This document shows, piece after piece, positions 31,225 through 39,589 of a stretch of 64,000 nt of DNA (its first letter is position 1; the number at the start of each line of letters is the position of its first letter). The notes under the pieces were generated by a model, which saw nothing but the letters and a program-made list of their open reading frames with translations, did no database searches and was not told where the DNA came from. This DNA comes from JANMZO01 sp963763135 (GTDB lineage: Bacteria; Actinomycetota; Acidimicrobiia; Acidimicrobiales; JANYDT01), in the NCBI GenBank assembly GCA_963763135.1, contig CAVXNJ010000002.1:62001-126000 (forward strand), in the 5' to 3' direction. A program made the translations under genes and the position numbers.

Positions 31225-31905
31225 GTGGCCGGACCCGTTCAAGCCCAACCGTACAACTGGCCCTATGACGACGTGATCGATCCGGCCCGCACGGCGTTGC
31301 TGTGCATCGACTGGCAGACCGATTTCTGCGGCGTCGGCGGCTACGTTGATTCGATGGGCTACGACCTTTCGCTCACCCGATCGGGTTTGGAGCCGACGGC
31401 CGCGGTTCTCGCCGCCGTTCGGACGGCCGGATGGACGGTGATCCACACGAGGGAAGGGCACCGGTCCGATCTGTCGGACTGTCCGCCGAACAAACTGTGG
31501 CGTTCGAAGGGCATCGGGGCGGGGATCGGCGATCCCGGCCCGTGTGGCCGAATTCTCGTTCGGGGCGAACCGGGTTGGGAGATCGTTCCCGAGGTCGCGC
31601 CGATCGCCGGCGAGATGATCGTCGACAAGCCCGGCAAAGGCGCGTTCTACGCGACCGATCTTGATCTGCTGCTGCGCACCGCGGGCGTAACCCACCTGGT
31701 ATTCACCGGCATCACCACTGACGTATGTGTCCATACGACCATGCGGGAGGCCAACGATCGTGGTTACGAGTGTCTCCTGCTGTCCGACTGCACCGGGGCC
31801 ACGGACTACGGCAACTACGAGGCGGCCCTGAAGATGGTCACGATGCAAAACGGCGTGTTCGGCGCCGTTGCCTCGTCGCAGGCGCTGCTGGCGGCGATTG
31901 CATGA
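31225..31905 (+). CDS. Isochorismatase-like cysteine hydrolase, biuret hydrolase (BiuH)-like
   Basis: A 226-residue member of the isochorismatase-like hydrolases. The catalytic Asp-Lys-Cys triad is visible: CIDWQTDF near residue 29, VDKPGKGAF, and TTDVCVHTTMREANDRG. The stretches GGYVDSMGYDLSLTR, HTREGHR and IGDPGPCGRILVRGEPGW resemble biuret hydrolase closely, more than isochorismatase or nicotinamidase. BiuH converts biuret to allophanate and ammonia. The next gene looks like allophanate hydrolase, which supports this, but ureidoacrylate-type amidohydrolase activity is also possible. GTG 31225 has AAGGAG. The stop overlaps the next start (ATGA). Confidence 0.8.
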   Translation: MAGPVQAQPYNWPYDDVIDPARTALLCIDWQTDFCGVGGYVDSMGYDLSLTRSGLEPTAAVLAAVRTAGWTVIHTREGHRSDLSDCPPNKLWRSKGIGAGIGDPGPCGRILVRGEPGWEIVPEVAPIAGEMIVDKPGKGAFYATDLDLLLRTAGVTHLVFTGITTDVCVHTTMREANDRGYECLLLSDCTGATDYGNYEAALKMVTMQNGVFGAVASSQALLAAIA

Positions 31906-33707
31906 CCTCTGACACGCAAACCGTCGGTTCCATCTCAACGGCAGGCTGGTCGGTCGCGGATCACCTCGACGCCCGGCGCCGGGGAGTCTCGGCCGAGCAG
32001 GTCATGGACCAGATCCTGGAGCAGCTCGAATCGATCGACGATCCGGCAGTCCTGATCGGCGAGCCACTCCGACACGCGGCCATGACCGCCGCCCGCGAAC
32101 TCGATACCCGGGACCCCGCCGACTATCCGCTCCACGGCGTGCCGTTCCTGGTCAAGGACAACATCGATGTGCAAGGGGTCGAAACGACGTGCGGTTGCCC
32201 GTCGTTCGCCTATGTCGCCGCGGCCGACGCCGAGGTGGTGGCCCGCCTTCGCCGGGCCGGGGCCATACCGGTCGGCAAGACGAACCTTGACCAGTTCGCG
32301 ACCGGATTGGTTGGAACCCGGTCGCCGTACGGGACCGCCCGGAACCCCTTGAATCCCAGCCTGGTTCCCGGCGGCTCAAGCTCGGGTTCGGCGGTGGCCG
32401 TCGCCCGCGGCCTGGTGCCGTTCGCACTCGGAACCGACACGGCCGGTTCCGGTCGGGTGCCGGCGGCCATGTGTGGCATCGTTGGCTTGAAGCCGACGGT
32501 CGGGCGCTTCCCCTCCCGAGGCGTGGTTCCTGCCGTCCGGCGAATCGACTGCCCGACGATCTTCAGCACCACGGTCTCCGACGCCCGGTACGTCGCACGC
32601 ATCATGGCGGGTCACGACAATCTCGATCCGTTTTCGAAGTCACCGGTCGCTGCGAAGTCAGCCATCGGAACGATTGGTGTACCGACGAACCTGGGTGCTC
32701 TGGTCGAGTTCATGGACGACGATGCTCTGCGTGCATACGAATCGGCGGTCGCGGAAATCGCGACCCGTTGGAACGTTGTCGAGATCGACATCGAGCCCTA
32801 CCTCGAGGCCGGACGCCTGCTCTACGGCGGTCCGTTCGTCGCGGAACGAACAGCGGCCGTCGGTGGATTCCTCTCGAAGGAACCCACGGATCTCGATCCG
32901 ACGGTGGCTGCGATCATCCGAGGCGGCTCGGCATACGGGGCGGTCGAAGCCTACGAAAACGAGTACCGGGTACTCGACCTGAAACGGGAGATAGCGGCGG
33001 ACTGGACGGTGGTTGATGCCATTGCCCTTCCGACCATCCCGGGCACCGCGACGCTGGCCGATGTCGAGGCCGAACCGGTGGCGGCCAACGTTCGGCTCGG
33101 AACGTTCACGACGTTCGTCAACCTGCTTGATCTTGCCGCGATCGCGATACCGGTTGGTACGCGCGCTGATGGTCTTCCGTCGGGCCTGCAGCTCATCGGC
33201 CCGGCGTGGACCGATGAGGCATTGGCTGATGCGGCCCAGACGCTGCTGGGCGAGCCGATTCCGGTCGAAGGACCCCGCGTGGGTGAACAGCTGATCGCGG
33301 TCGTGGGAGCGCACCTCCAGGGCATGCCGCTCAACCATCAGCTGACCAGCCGAGGCGCCCGACTGGTCTCGGTGACCGCCACCGCACCGGCGTACCAACT
33401 GTTTGCGCTGCCCGGCACCGTTCCTCCCAAGCCCGGATTGCGTCGGGTGGCTGACGGAGGGCACAGCATCATCGTCGAAGTGTGGGCGATGTCAGTGGCG
33501 GACTTCGGATCGTTCACCGCGGAGGTCCCACCACCGCTCGGTATCGGTTCCGTGGAGCTCGCCGACGGAACCCTGTGCAACGGCTTCATCTGCGAACCGG
33601 GCGGGTTCACCGATGCCACCGATATCTCGCACTATGGCGGCTGGAGGGCGTACCGGGCCGCGCAGTCCGCTCCCTCCACTACGGTCGAGGCCGGAGGTGC
33701 GTCATGA
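31902..33707 (+). CDS. atzF: Allophanate hydrolase-like amidase (AtzF type)
   Basis: A 601-residue protein, the usual length of AtzF. The N-terminal 450 residues are an amidase-signature domain with the Ser-cisSer-Lys elements: VPFLVKDNID, GKTNLDQFATG and GGSSSGSAVAVARG. The C-terminal 140 residues (ALPGTVPPKPGLRRV, VEVWAMSVADFGSF, GIGSVELADG, HYGGWRAYR) match the small C-terminal domain of allophanate hydrolases, which acts on the decarboxylation step. Predicted: allophanate to 2 NH3 and 2 CO2. ATG 31902 overlaps the previous stop, and the end overlaps the next start. Confidence 0.85.
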   Translation: MTSDTQTVGSISTAGWSVADHLDARRRGVSAEQVMDQILEQLESIDDPAVLIGEPLRHAAMTAARELDTRDPADYPLHGVPFLVKDNIDVQGVETTCGCPSFAYVAAADAEVVARLRRAGAIPVGKTNLDQFATGLVGTRSPYGTARNPLNPSLVPGGSSSGSAVAVARGLVPFALGTDTAGSGRVPAAMCGIVGLKPTVGRFPSRGVVPAVRRIDCPTIFSTTVSDARYVARIMAGHDNLDPFSKSPVAAKSAIGTIGVPTNLGALVEFMDDDALRAYESAVAEIATRWNVVEIDIEPYLEAGRLLYGGPFVAERTAAVGGFLSKEPTDLDPTVAAIIRGGSAYGAVEAYENEYRVLDLKREIAADWTVVDAIALPTIPGTATLADVEAEPVAANVRLGTFTTFVNLLDLAAIAIPVGTRADGLPSGLQLIGPAWTDEALADAAQTLLGEPIPVEGPRVGEQLIAVVGAHLQGMPLNHQLTSRGARLVSVTATAPAYQLFALPGTVPPKPGLRRVADGGHSIIVEVWAMSVADFGSFTAEVPPPLGIGSVELADGTLCNGFICEPGGFTDATDISHYGGWRAYRAAQSAPSTTVEAGGAS

Positions 33708-34363
33708 ACGTTGAAGCTCGCCCGTTTCCCTTCGTCGCCGATCCCGCGAGCACCGCGTTGGTGATCATCGACATGCAGCGCGACTTTCTCGAACCGGGTG
33801 GATTCGGAGAAATGCTCGGCAACGACGTGTCGCTGCTTCGATCAACGATCGAGCCGACCGGTCGCGTGCTCGCGGCCGCCCGTGCCGCAGGTCTGCTGGT
33901 GATTCACACCCGCGAAGGCCATCGGCCCGACCTCACCGACTGTCCACCGGCCAAGTTGACCCGGGGCGGCACGACCTTCATCGGAACCGACGGCCCAATG
34001 GGTCGAATCCTGGTCCGGGGCGAAGCCGGTCACGCAATCATCCCGGAACTGGCTCCGGTGCCAGGGGAGCCGGTCATCGACAAGCCCGGTAAAGGGGCGT
34101 TTTATGCGACCGACCTGGAGCTGATTCTCCGGGAGCGTCGGATACGCTCGCTGATTGTGTGCGGTGTGACGACCGAAGTTTGTGTACATACAACGGTGCG
34201 TGAGGCCAACGACCGGGGATTCGAGTCCCTGGTCCTCGAAGACTGCGTGGGGTCGTACTTCCCCGAATTTCAGCGGGTTGCGCTGGCCATGTTTGAAGCG
34301 CAGGGCGCCATCTTCGCCTGGGTTGGCGGGTCGGACGATCTTCTGACGGCCCTGAGCAGTTGA
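33704..34363 (+). CDS. Second isochorismatase-like cysteine hydrolase (BiuH-related)
   Basis: A 219-residue paralog of the BiuH-like gene, with the triad conserved (IIDMQRDF, IDKPGKGAF, TTEVCVHTTVREANDRG) and the same HTREGHRPDL and GRILVRGEAGH segments. It differs in the substrate loop: GTTFIGTDGPMGR replaces the IGAGIGDPGPCGR type. This suggests a second, related amide substrate. ATG 33704 overlaps the amidase stop; its own stop overlaps a TTG of the next frame. Confidence 0.8.
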   Translation: MNVEARPFPFVADPASTALVIIDMQRDFLEPGGFGEMLGNDVSLLRSTIEPTGRVLAAARAAGLLVIHTREGHRPDLTDCPPAKLTRGGTTFIGTDGPMGRILVRGEAGHAIIPELAPVPGEPVIDKPGKGAFYATDLELILRERRIRSLIVCGVTTEVCVHTTVREANDRGFESLVLEDCVGSYFPEFQRVALAMFEAQGAIFAWVGGSDDLLTALSS

Positions 34364-34371
34364 GTGTCGTC

Positions 34372-35433
34372 ATGGAGCACTTCTCGGTTGAACGTCGAAG
34401 CTTGACTTCCCGCCGGACGGTGCGCGCCACCTCTCGAGGTTCGCTGGTCCCGAGGTCGGGTGTCGACGTGCGGCTAGGCGAGGTTCGCCTGTTCACCTCC
34501 AATGCGTTGTACGTGACCACGTCCCCGTCGTCCACGTCCCCGTCGTCCACTCCGCTCTCGTCGTCCCCGGCGTCCACTCCGCTCTCGTCGTCCCCGGCGT
34601 CGTCTTCCTCGTCACCGGCGTACCTGGACCCTTCCGCGGATGTGCTCTCGCTGCATCCCCCCGGCGTACCGCGCTCTCCCTGGTCGTTGCATACGGAGGC
34701 GTGGGACGCGTATACCGACGGTGGCTTTGAGCCCGGAGACCGGGCGGTCCTGGTGAACGGCACGTTGGTGGTGACCAGTGCCTCGGGCAACGTGGTCGTA
34801 TGCGATTTCGCCGATGCCCCGGTGTGGACCAGCTCCACCGAGATGGTGCCGATCGCCACCGACACGGCGAAAGCTGCGCTCGCCGGCCTCCTGACGTTGA
34901 ACCATGTAGCCATACACGACGCCTGGGACCGCTTGGTCGGGCGCGACGAAGCGTTGGTAAGCGCGCTGTGCAATCTGTCGGTCGGCTTCGGACACGACGG
35001 CGCTGCGTCATCGGATCCGAAGTATGCGGAGGCAGAACGGGCGTTGCTCGTCGAGGTGGAGCGGCTCACCGGTTTTGGCCCGGGTCTGACGCCCGCGGGC
35101 GATGACCTCCTGGCCGCGTGCCTGGTCAGTCTGTTGCGATGGGACGATTCGATGCGCTTCGGGCGCAGCTTGGCTTCGGCCGTCGCGACGCGATTGGCAA
35201 TTCCGAACGCTACCGGGTTCGTCAGTCGCCAACTGCTGCAGTTGGCCCGCCTCGGCTTCACCCACGAAGCGGTCGACGACCTGCTGCTCGCCGTGCCGCT
35301 CGGGATGGCCGCTACGCAACAGGCGGCGGAACGACTCCTGCAGGTCGGACAGACGTCGGGGTCGGATTCGCTCCTCGGCGTGGTCTCCGCGTTGCGGGTG
35401 TACTGCAGCGTGGCTGACCGGATGAGTCGGTGA
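34372..35433 (+). CDS. DUF2877 protein (AllH/YlbF-like)
   Basis: DUF2877 is recognised by FGPGLTPAGDDLLAACLVSLLRW (about residues 220-242) and the C-terminal helices. In E. coli the DUF2877 protein YlbF is reported to act with FdrA and YlbE as an oxamate carbamoyltransferase. Here the three genes are consecutive. ATG 34372 is given; TTG 34360, overlapping the preceding stop, is an alternative. An insertion of Ser/Thr/Pro repeats (STPLSSSPA) lies around residues 46-80, absent from a normal compact domain; whether it disturbs folding is unknown. Confidence 0.8.
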   Translation: MEHFSVERRSLTSRRTVRATSRGSLVPRSGVDVRLGEVRLFTSNALYVTTSPSSTSPSSTPLSSSPASTPLSSSPASSSSSPAYLDPSADVLSLHPPGVPRSPWSLHTEAWDAYTDGGFEPGDRAVLVNGTLVVTSASGNVVVCDFADAPVWTSSTEMVPIATDTAKAALAGLLTLNHVAIHDAWDRLVGRDEALVSALCNLSVGFGHDGAASSDPKYAEAERALLVEVERLTGFGPGLTPAGDDLLAACLVSLLRWDDSMRFGRSLASAVATRLAIPNATGFVSRQLLQLARLGFTHEAVDDLLLAVPLGMAATQQAAERLLQVGQTSGSDSLLGVVSALRVYCSVADRMSR

Positions 35434-37031
35434 AGTCGATGAGTCAGCCCGATGCGGTCGCAGCGCTCGAAGGGCGCGTCGCCCGATCTGCCGTTGTCGT
35501 GAACCGCTACCGCGATTCGGTGGCCCTCATGCGTGTCGCGGCGGCTGCGATGGCCATCGACGGCGTTCACTCAGTGACGGTGGTGATGGCGACCGAGGCC
35601 AATCTGGCTGACGCGGCCGAGAAGGGTTTCGCCACCGACGCTGACACCTTTGGCTCAAGCCCGACGGCGAACGACGTGTTCATCGGCGTGATCGGCGACG
35701 AGGACGCCTGTGCGAATGCGCTCGACGAGGTGCGCTCCTCCCTGTCCGGCCGCAACGAAAACCCGGGCTCCACCAGATCAGGCCGCAACGACGCGGAACT
35801 CACGTTGCCCAACTCGCTGTCTTCGGCGCTTCATCGGGCCGGTGGCTCGGACCCTTTCGACGCGACATCGGTGGCCGTGATTTCCGTACCCGCGGTGTTC
35901 GCTGCGGCCGAAGCCCGCAAGGCCTTGGGTCGGGGCATGCACGTGATGTTGTTCAGCGACAACGTCGACCTGCAGGCCGAAGCCGAGCTGAAGCGGCTGG
36001 CCGGTGAACGGGGTCTTCTGCTGATGGGACCGGATTGCGGTACCGCCATGATCAACGGTGTTCCACTCGGCTTTGCGAACGTGGTGCGCGCCGGTTCGGT
36101 GACGGTGATCGGAGCCTCGGGGACCGGGATGCAGGAGGTCATGGTGCACCTCCACCGATTGGGAGCGGGTGTTCGCCAGGCGATCGGCTGCGGCGGGCGC
36201 GACCTTCACCGGTCGATAGGCGGCGCCACGATGATCCAAGCGCTGACCATGGCGGCTGCCGATGACGGCGTCGAAGCTGTCGTCCTGATCTCGAAGCCCC
36301 CCGACCCGGACGTTCTGGTCAACGTTGCTGCGGCCGCCCGATCGCTGATCGATCGCGGTGTCCCGGTAATTCTCTCGGCGACGGGCCTTCACGCGGGCGA
36401 CCTTCCCGAGTCAGGTTTCGTGGTGGCTGACAGCCTCGAGGACGCGGCCCTCTTGGCGGTGGGGCGCTCGCCCGAAGCGGTGTCGTCGGAAGCGGTGTCG
36501 TCGGAACCGGTGTCATCGGAACCGGTGTCGTCGGAACCGGTGCTCGGCGGGTCCGGGAAGACGGTCCGGGTCGTCGGGGCCTTCTCGGGCGGTACCCTCA
36601 AGACCGAGTTCGTGCACCTCCTCAGCCGCTTCCCCGACACCGTCAGCGTGCAGGCCATCGACTTCGGCGACGATGACTACACGAAAGGCCGTCCGCATCC
36701 GATGATCGACCCCTCGCAGCGTGACGCCGAGGTACTGCGTGCGCTTAGTGACCCCGACGTCGACATCGTGCACTTCGATGTCGTTCTCGGTTTCGGGGCA
36801 TCGATGGACCCGATCGGATCATTGATGGCGCAACTCCCCGCTGTCGCCGACCGCGGACCGACAATCATCAGCGCGCATGTTTTAGGCACCGAGCTGGATC
36901 CCCAGGGCCGCGACACCATCGTGCGTCGCCTGACCGACGCCGGCGTGAACGTCTTCGACACCAACGCGGGCGCCGCTCGGTTCATTCGTTCAGCCGCCCC
37001 GCATATCCTGAACGCAGTGGTTACTTCGTGA
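35430..37031 (+). CDS. fdrA: FdrA-like acyl-CoA synthetase-fold protein (AllF-like)
   Basis: A 533-residue protein with the succinyl-CoA-synthetase-like layout of FdrA: GRGMHVMLFSDNVDLQAEAE, LLMGPDCGTAMINGVPLGFANV, a Rossmann-like TVIGASGTGMQEVMVHLHRLG, and the C-terminal domain with VRVVGAFSGGTLKTEF and DPSQRDAEVLRALSDPDVD. FdrA proteins group with DUF1116 and DUF2877 in ureide catabolism. GTG 35430 overlaps the previous stop; ATG 35439 is an alternative. Residues about 350-372 hold a SSEAV/SSEPV repeat linker. Confidence 0.88.
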   Translation: MKSMSQPDAVAALEGRVARSAVVVNRYRDSVALMRVAAAAMAIDGVHSVTVVMATEANLADAAEKGFATDADTFGSSPTANDVFIGVIGDEDACANALDEVRSSLSGRNENPGSTRSGRNDAELTLPNSLSSALHRAGGSDPFDATSVAVISVPAVFAAAEARKALGRGMHVMLFSDNVDLQAEAELKRLAGERGLLLMGPDCGTAMINGVPLGFANVVRAGSVTVIGASGTGMQEVMVHLHRLGAGVRQAIGCGGRDLHRSIGGATMIQALTMAAADDGVEAVVLISKPPDPDVLVNVAAAARSLIDRGVPVILSATGLHAGDLPESGFVVADSLEDAALLAVGRSPEAVSSEAVSSEPVSSEPVSSEPVLGGSGKTVRVVGAFSGGTLKTEFVHLLSRFPDTVSVQAIDFGDDDYTKGRPHPMIDPSQRDAEVLRALSDPDVDIVHFDVVLGFGASMDPIGSLMAQLPAVADRGPTIISAHVLGTELDPQGRDTIVRRLTDAGVNVFDTNAGAARFIRSAAPHILNAVVTS

Positions 37032-38470
37032 ACGCCGCAAACGACGGGGCCGTGCGGGTCTTCAACATCGGCGTTGAGGAATTCCGACGGGGACCTGACT
37101 CGGTCGGCGCCGAAGTTCACCAGGTCGACTGGCGCCCGCCACTCGACGGCGATCCACATACGGCCGACGTGTGTTCGCGCCTTCTGACCGACGCCCGCGT
37201 CGACGATGCCAACGCCGAAGCGGTGGCTCGAATACTGGCGGTCGATCCGACCGTGATCGACGTGATCCCGGCGGCGCAGGCCATGCCCGGGTTGAGCGGA
37301 AGCGGGCCGAAGCTGCTTCACGCCGGACCGCCCATCGCCTGGGCCTCGATGTGCGGACCCATGAAGGGCGCCCTGATCGGCGCCGTCATGTACGAAGGGT
37401 GGGCCGGCACCGCTGACGAGGCAACGGCGCTACTGGCCAGAGGACATGTGGGCCTTGAGCCGTGCCATCATCACGGCGCGGTCGGCCCGATGTCGGGGGT
37501 GATCAGCCCCTCGATGCCGGTGTGGGTCGTCGAAGATCCGGCCACCGGCCGACGATCCTTCAGCAATCTCAACGAAGGACTCGGGAAGGTACTCCGATTC
37601 GGGGCCTACGAAGCGTCGGTCCTCGAACGCCTGAACTGGATGGCCACCGAGCTCGCCCCGGTTCTGTCGGACGCGATCCGCTCGCTCGGCGGAATCGCAC
37701 TTCGACCAATGATGGCTCAGGCTCTCCACATGGGCGATGAAGTGCACAACCGCAACGCCGCGGCCACGGGCCAACTCCTCAAACGGCTCGCCGCGCCAAT
37801 CGCCCAGAGCTCGGCATCGAGCGCTCAGTCGAGCGGACAGTCGAGCGATTCGATTGTGCGGACACTCCAGTTCATCGGCGGAAACGACCATTTCTTTCTC
37901 AACCTGTCGATGGCGGCATGCAAGCTTCAACTCGATGCCGCGTCAGGTGTACCGCATTCCACGCTCGTGACGGCCATGGCCCGCAACGGCGTGAACTTCG
38001 GCATCCGGGTCAGTGGTCTTGGCAATACCTGGTTTGAGGCGCCCGCGTCGATGATCGAGGGTCTGTACTTCGCCGGTTTCGGCCCTGACGACGCCAACCC
38101 CGACCTCGGTGACAGCGCGATCACCGAGACCGCCGGGCTGGGAGGGTTCGCGATGGCCGCGGCACCCGCAATCGTTGGCTTCGTCGGAGGCACATCAGCC
38201 GACGCGTTGGCCTACACCCTGCGCATGCGCGAGATCTGTGTCGCGGAGAATCCGGTCTTCACCATCCCATCACTCGGCTTTCGCAACACCGGACTCGGCA
38301 TCGACATTCGACTCGTGATCGATACCGGCATACTCCCGGTTATCAACACCGGCATCGCCCACCGTGAGGCCGGAATCGGACAGATCGGCGCGGGCATCAC
38401 CACCGCACCATTCGTCTGCTTCACCCAAGCGGCTAGCGCACTCGTCGAGGCACAATCCGTCAGCAGCTAG
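37028..38470 (+). CDS. DUF1116 protein (AllG/YlbE-like)
   Basis: A 480-residue DUF1116 protein: LLHAGPPIAWASMCGPMKGA, ALLARGHVGLEPCHHHGAVG, GDEVHNRNAAATGQLLKRLA, FFLNLSMAACKLQLDAA and MARNGVNFGIRVSG are all conserved-looking. It is the usual partner of FdrA and is the last gene of the operon. A Ser/Gln-rich insertion (ASSAQSSGQSSDS) interrupts it near residue 263. Its TAG stop (38468-38470) lies at the left end of a MITE-like element, so the last residues may have been set by the insertion. Confidence 0.88.
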   Translation: MNAANDGAVRVFNIGVEEFRRGPDSVGAEVHQVDWRPPLDGDPHTADVCSRLLTDARVDDANAEAVARILAVDPTVIDVIPAAQAMPGLSGSGPKLLHAGPPIAWASMCGPMKGALIGAVMYEGWAGTADEATALLARGHVGLEPCHHHGAVGPMSGVISPSMPVWVVEDPATGRRSFSNLNEGLGKVLRFGAYEASVLERLNWMATELAPVLSDAIRSLGGIALRPMMAQALHMGDEVHNRNAAATGQLLKRLAAPIAQSSASSAQSSGQSSDSIVRTLQFIGGNDHFFLNLSMAACKLQLDAASGVPHSTLVTAMARNGVNFGIRVSGLGNTWFEAPASMIEGLYFAGFGPDDANPDLGDSAITETAGLGGFAMAAAPAIVGFVGGTSADALAYTLRMREICVAENPVFTIPSLGFRNTGLGIDIRLVIDTGILPVINTGIAHREAGIGQIGAGITTAPFVCFTQAASALVEAQSVSS

Positions 38471-38696
38471 TGTCCCGTAAGCCAAATTCGCTGCGTAATT
38501 ATCGGCCAGCTTCGGCCGTCGCTGCCTCCGTCGGCCGGCAGGGTAGCGAAGCAGGCCCTGCGCAGATGTTGCGGTTGGGTAAAGCAGGCGCTGCCTTCTG
38601 GCGTCCCGCAGGGCTGCGAAGCAGGCCCTGCGCAGAAGTTGCGACGACCAAACCGTGGCTCGCTAATTACGCGACCGTCTTAACTTACGGGACACT
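38469..38696. mobile_element. MITE-like element, 228 bp, with terminal inverted repeats
   Basis: The ends AGTGTCCCGTAAG and CTTACGGGACACT are exact reverse complements, with a weaker inverted match inward to GCGTAATTA (about 36 bases in all). Both ends are flanked by AGCT (38465-38468 and 38697-38700), a likely 4-bp target duplication. The interior has no coding potential but two direct copies of a roughly 36-base word containing GCGAAGCAGGCCCTGCGCAG (near 38546 and 38616). It fits a non-autonomous transposon; no transposase is in the window. Confidence 0.7.
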
Positions 38697-38777
38697 AGCT
38701 CCCGCTCGATTCCCTTGAGCTGCCGTCGGGTGCGCCGCTGACATCACCGCGTGCGTCGAATCTGTAAGGCTGGTGCT

Positions 38778-39464
38778 GTGCCACGCCATCGTTTCGTATC
38801 ATCCGTCGCCATCGGGGCGCTCGTGACCCTGATCCCGCTTTCCATCGCCTCGTGCAGTTCGTCGTCGAGCGATGACACCGTCGTCGATACTGCTGTCGAT
38901 ACCGTCGTCGACTCCACGACCACTTCCACCGGAGACACGAGCGCGGTGGATTCGACGACTGCGTCGAGCGCTGACACGACTGCGACGGGCGCAACCGCTG
39001 AAACAACAATCTCTCCGACCGCGGCCGAGTCGACCGTGGCCGTGGCGGCCGACGACTCTGTCAACATCGCCGGACTCGCACTCGACAGCGCGGAAACGGT
39101 GATCGTAGAAATGCTCGGCGCTCCGGACGCCAAGTCGTCGACCGTAGAAGAGGGTGCCACCGGCGAATTCGTCTCTACCTGGACATGGCCGAAGACCGGT
39201 GTGACGGCCAAGATGGCCGCCGCTTCTCCCTCCGGTCCCTTTGTCGTACGTACGCTTACTATCGCGCCACCGTCGACACTCCGTACCGTCGCCGGAATCG
39301 GGATCGGCTCGACCGATGCGGAGGTTCGTTCCGCCTACGGTGACAGCGTCAGCAAAGAGTCGACACCTGAACTCCTGATCGTCGGCTCGGTCTTCGGCGG
39401 TCTTCTCGTGAGCGTCGCCGACGGCAAAGTGACTGAACTCTTTGTCGGAGCAGCTGCTGAATAG
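38778..39464 (+). CDS. Putative lipoprotein with Asp/Thr-rich spacer
   Basis: GTG 38778 gives a 26-residue signal ending in a lipobox (LSIASC). A Ser/Asp/Thr spacer (VVDTAVDTVVDSTTTSTGD) follows, then a roughly 120-residue domain: ETVIVEMLGAPDAKSSTVEE and GIGIGSTDAEVRSAYGDS. These two short repeats look like the beta-alpha units of SmpA/BamE-like or similar small lipoprotein domains, but I cannot name a family. GTG 38751 would spoil the signal peptide. Confidence 0.7.
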   Translation: MPRHRFVSSVAIGALVTLIPLSIASCSSSSSDDTVVDTAVDTVVDSTTTSTGDTSAVDSTTASSADTTATGATAETTISPTAAESTVAVAADDSVNIAGLALDSAETVIVEMLGAPDAKSSTVEEGATGEFVSTWTWPKTGVTAKMAAASPSGPFVVRTLTIAPPSTLRTVAGIGIGSTDAEVRSAYGDSVSKESTPELLIVGSVFGGLLVSVADGKVTELFVGAAAE

Positions 39465-39589
39465 ATGCCGCGGTCGGCACAGCGCGGCGGGTGCCCGGGG
39501 CTGTTTGGTTGTCAAGGTTCGGGGTTCGGTCAGGCTTGTGCGGACACGCGGGACAGCGTGCGCCTGCCTGGCCGGGAGGTGGTAGACGG

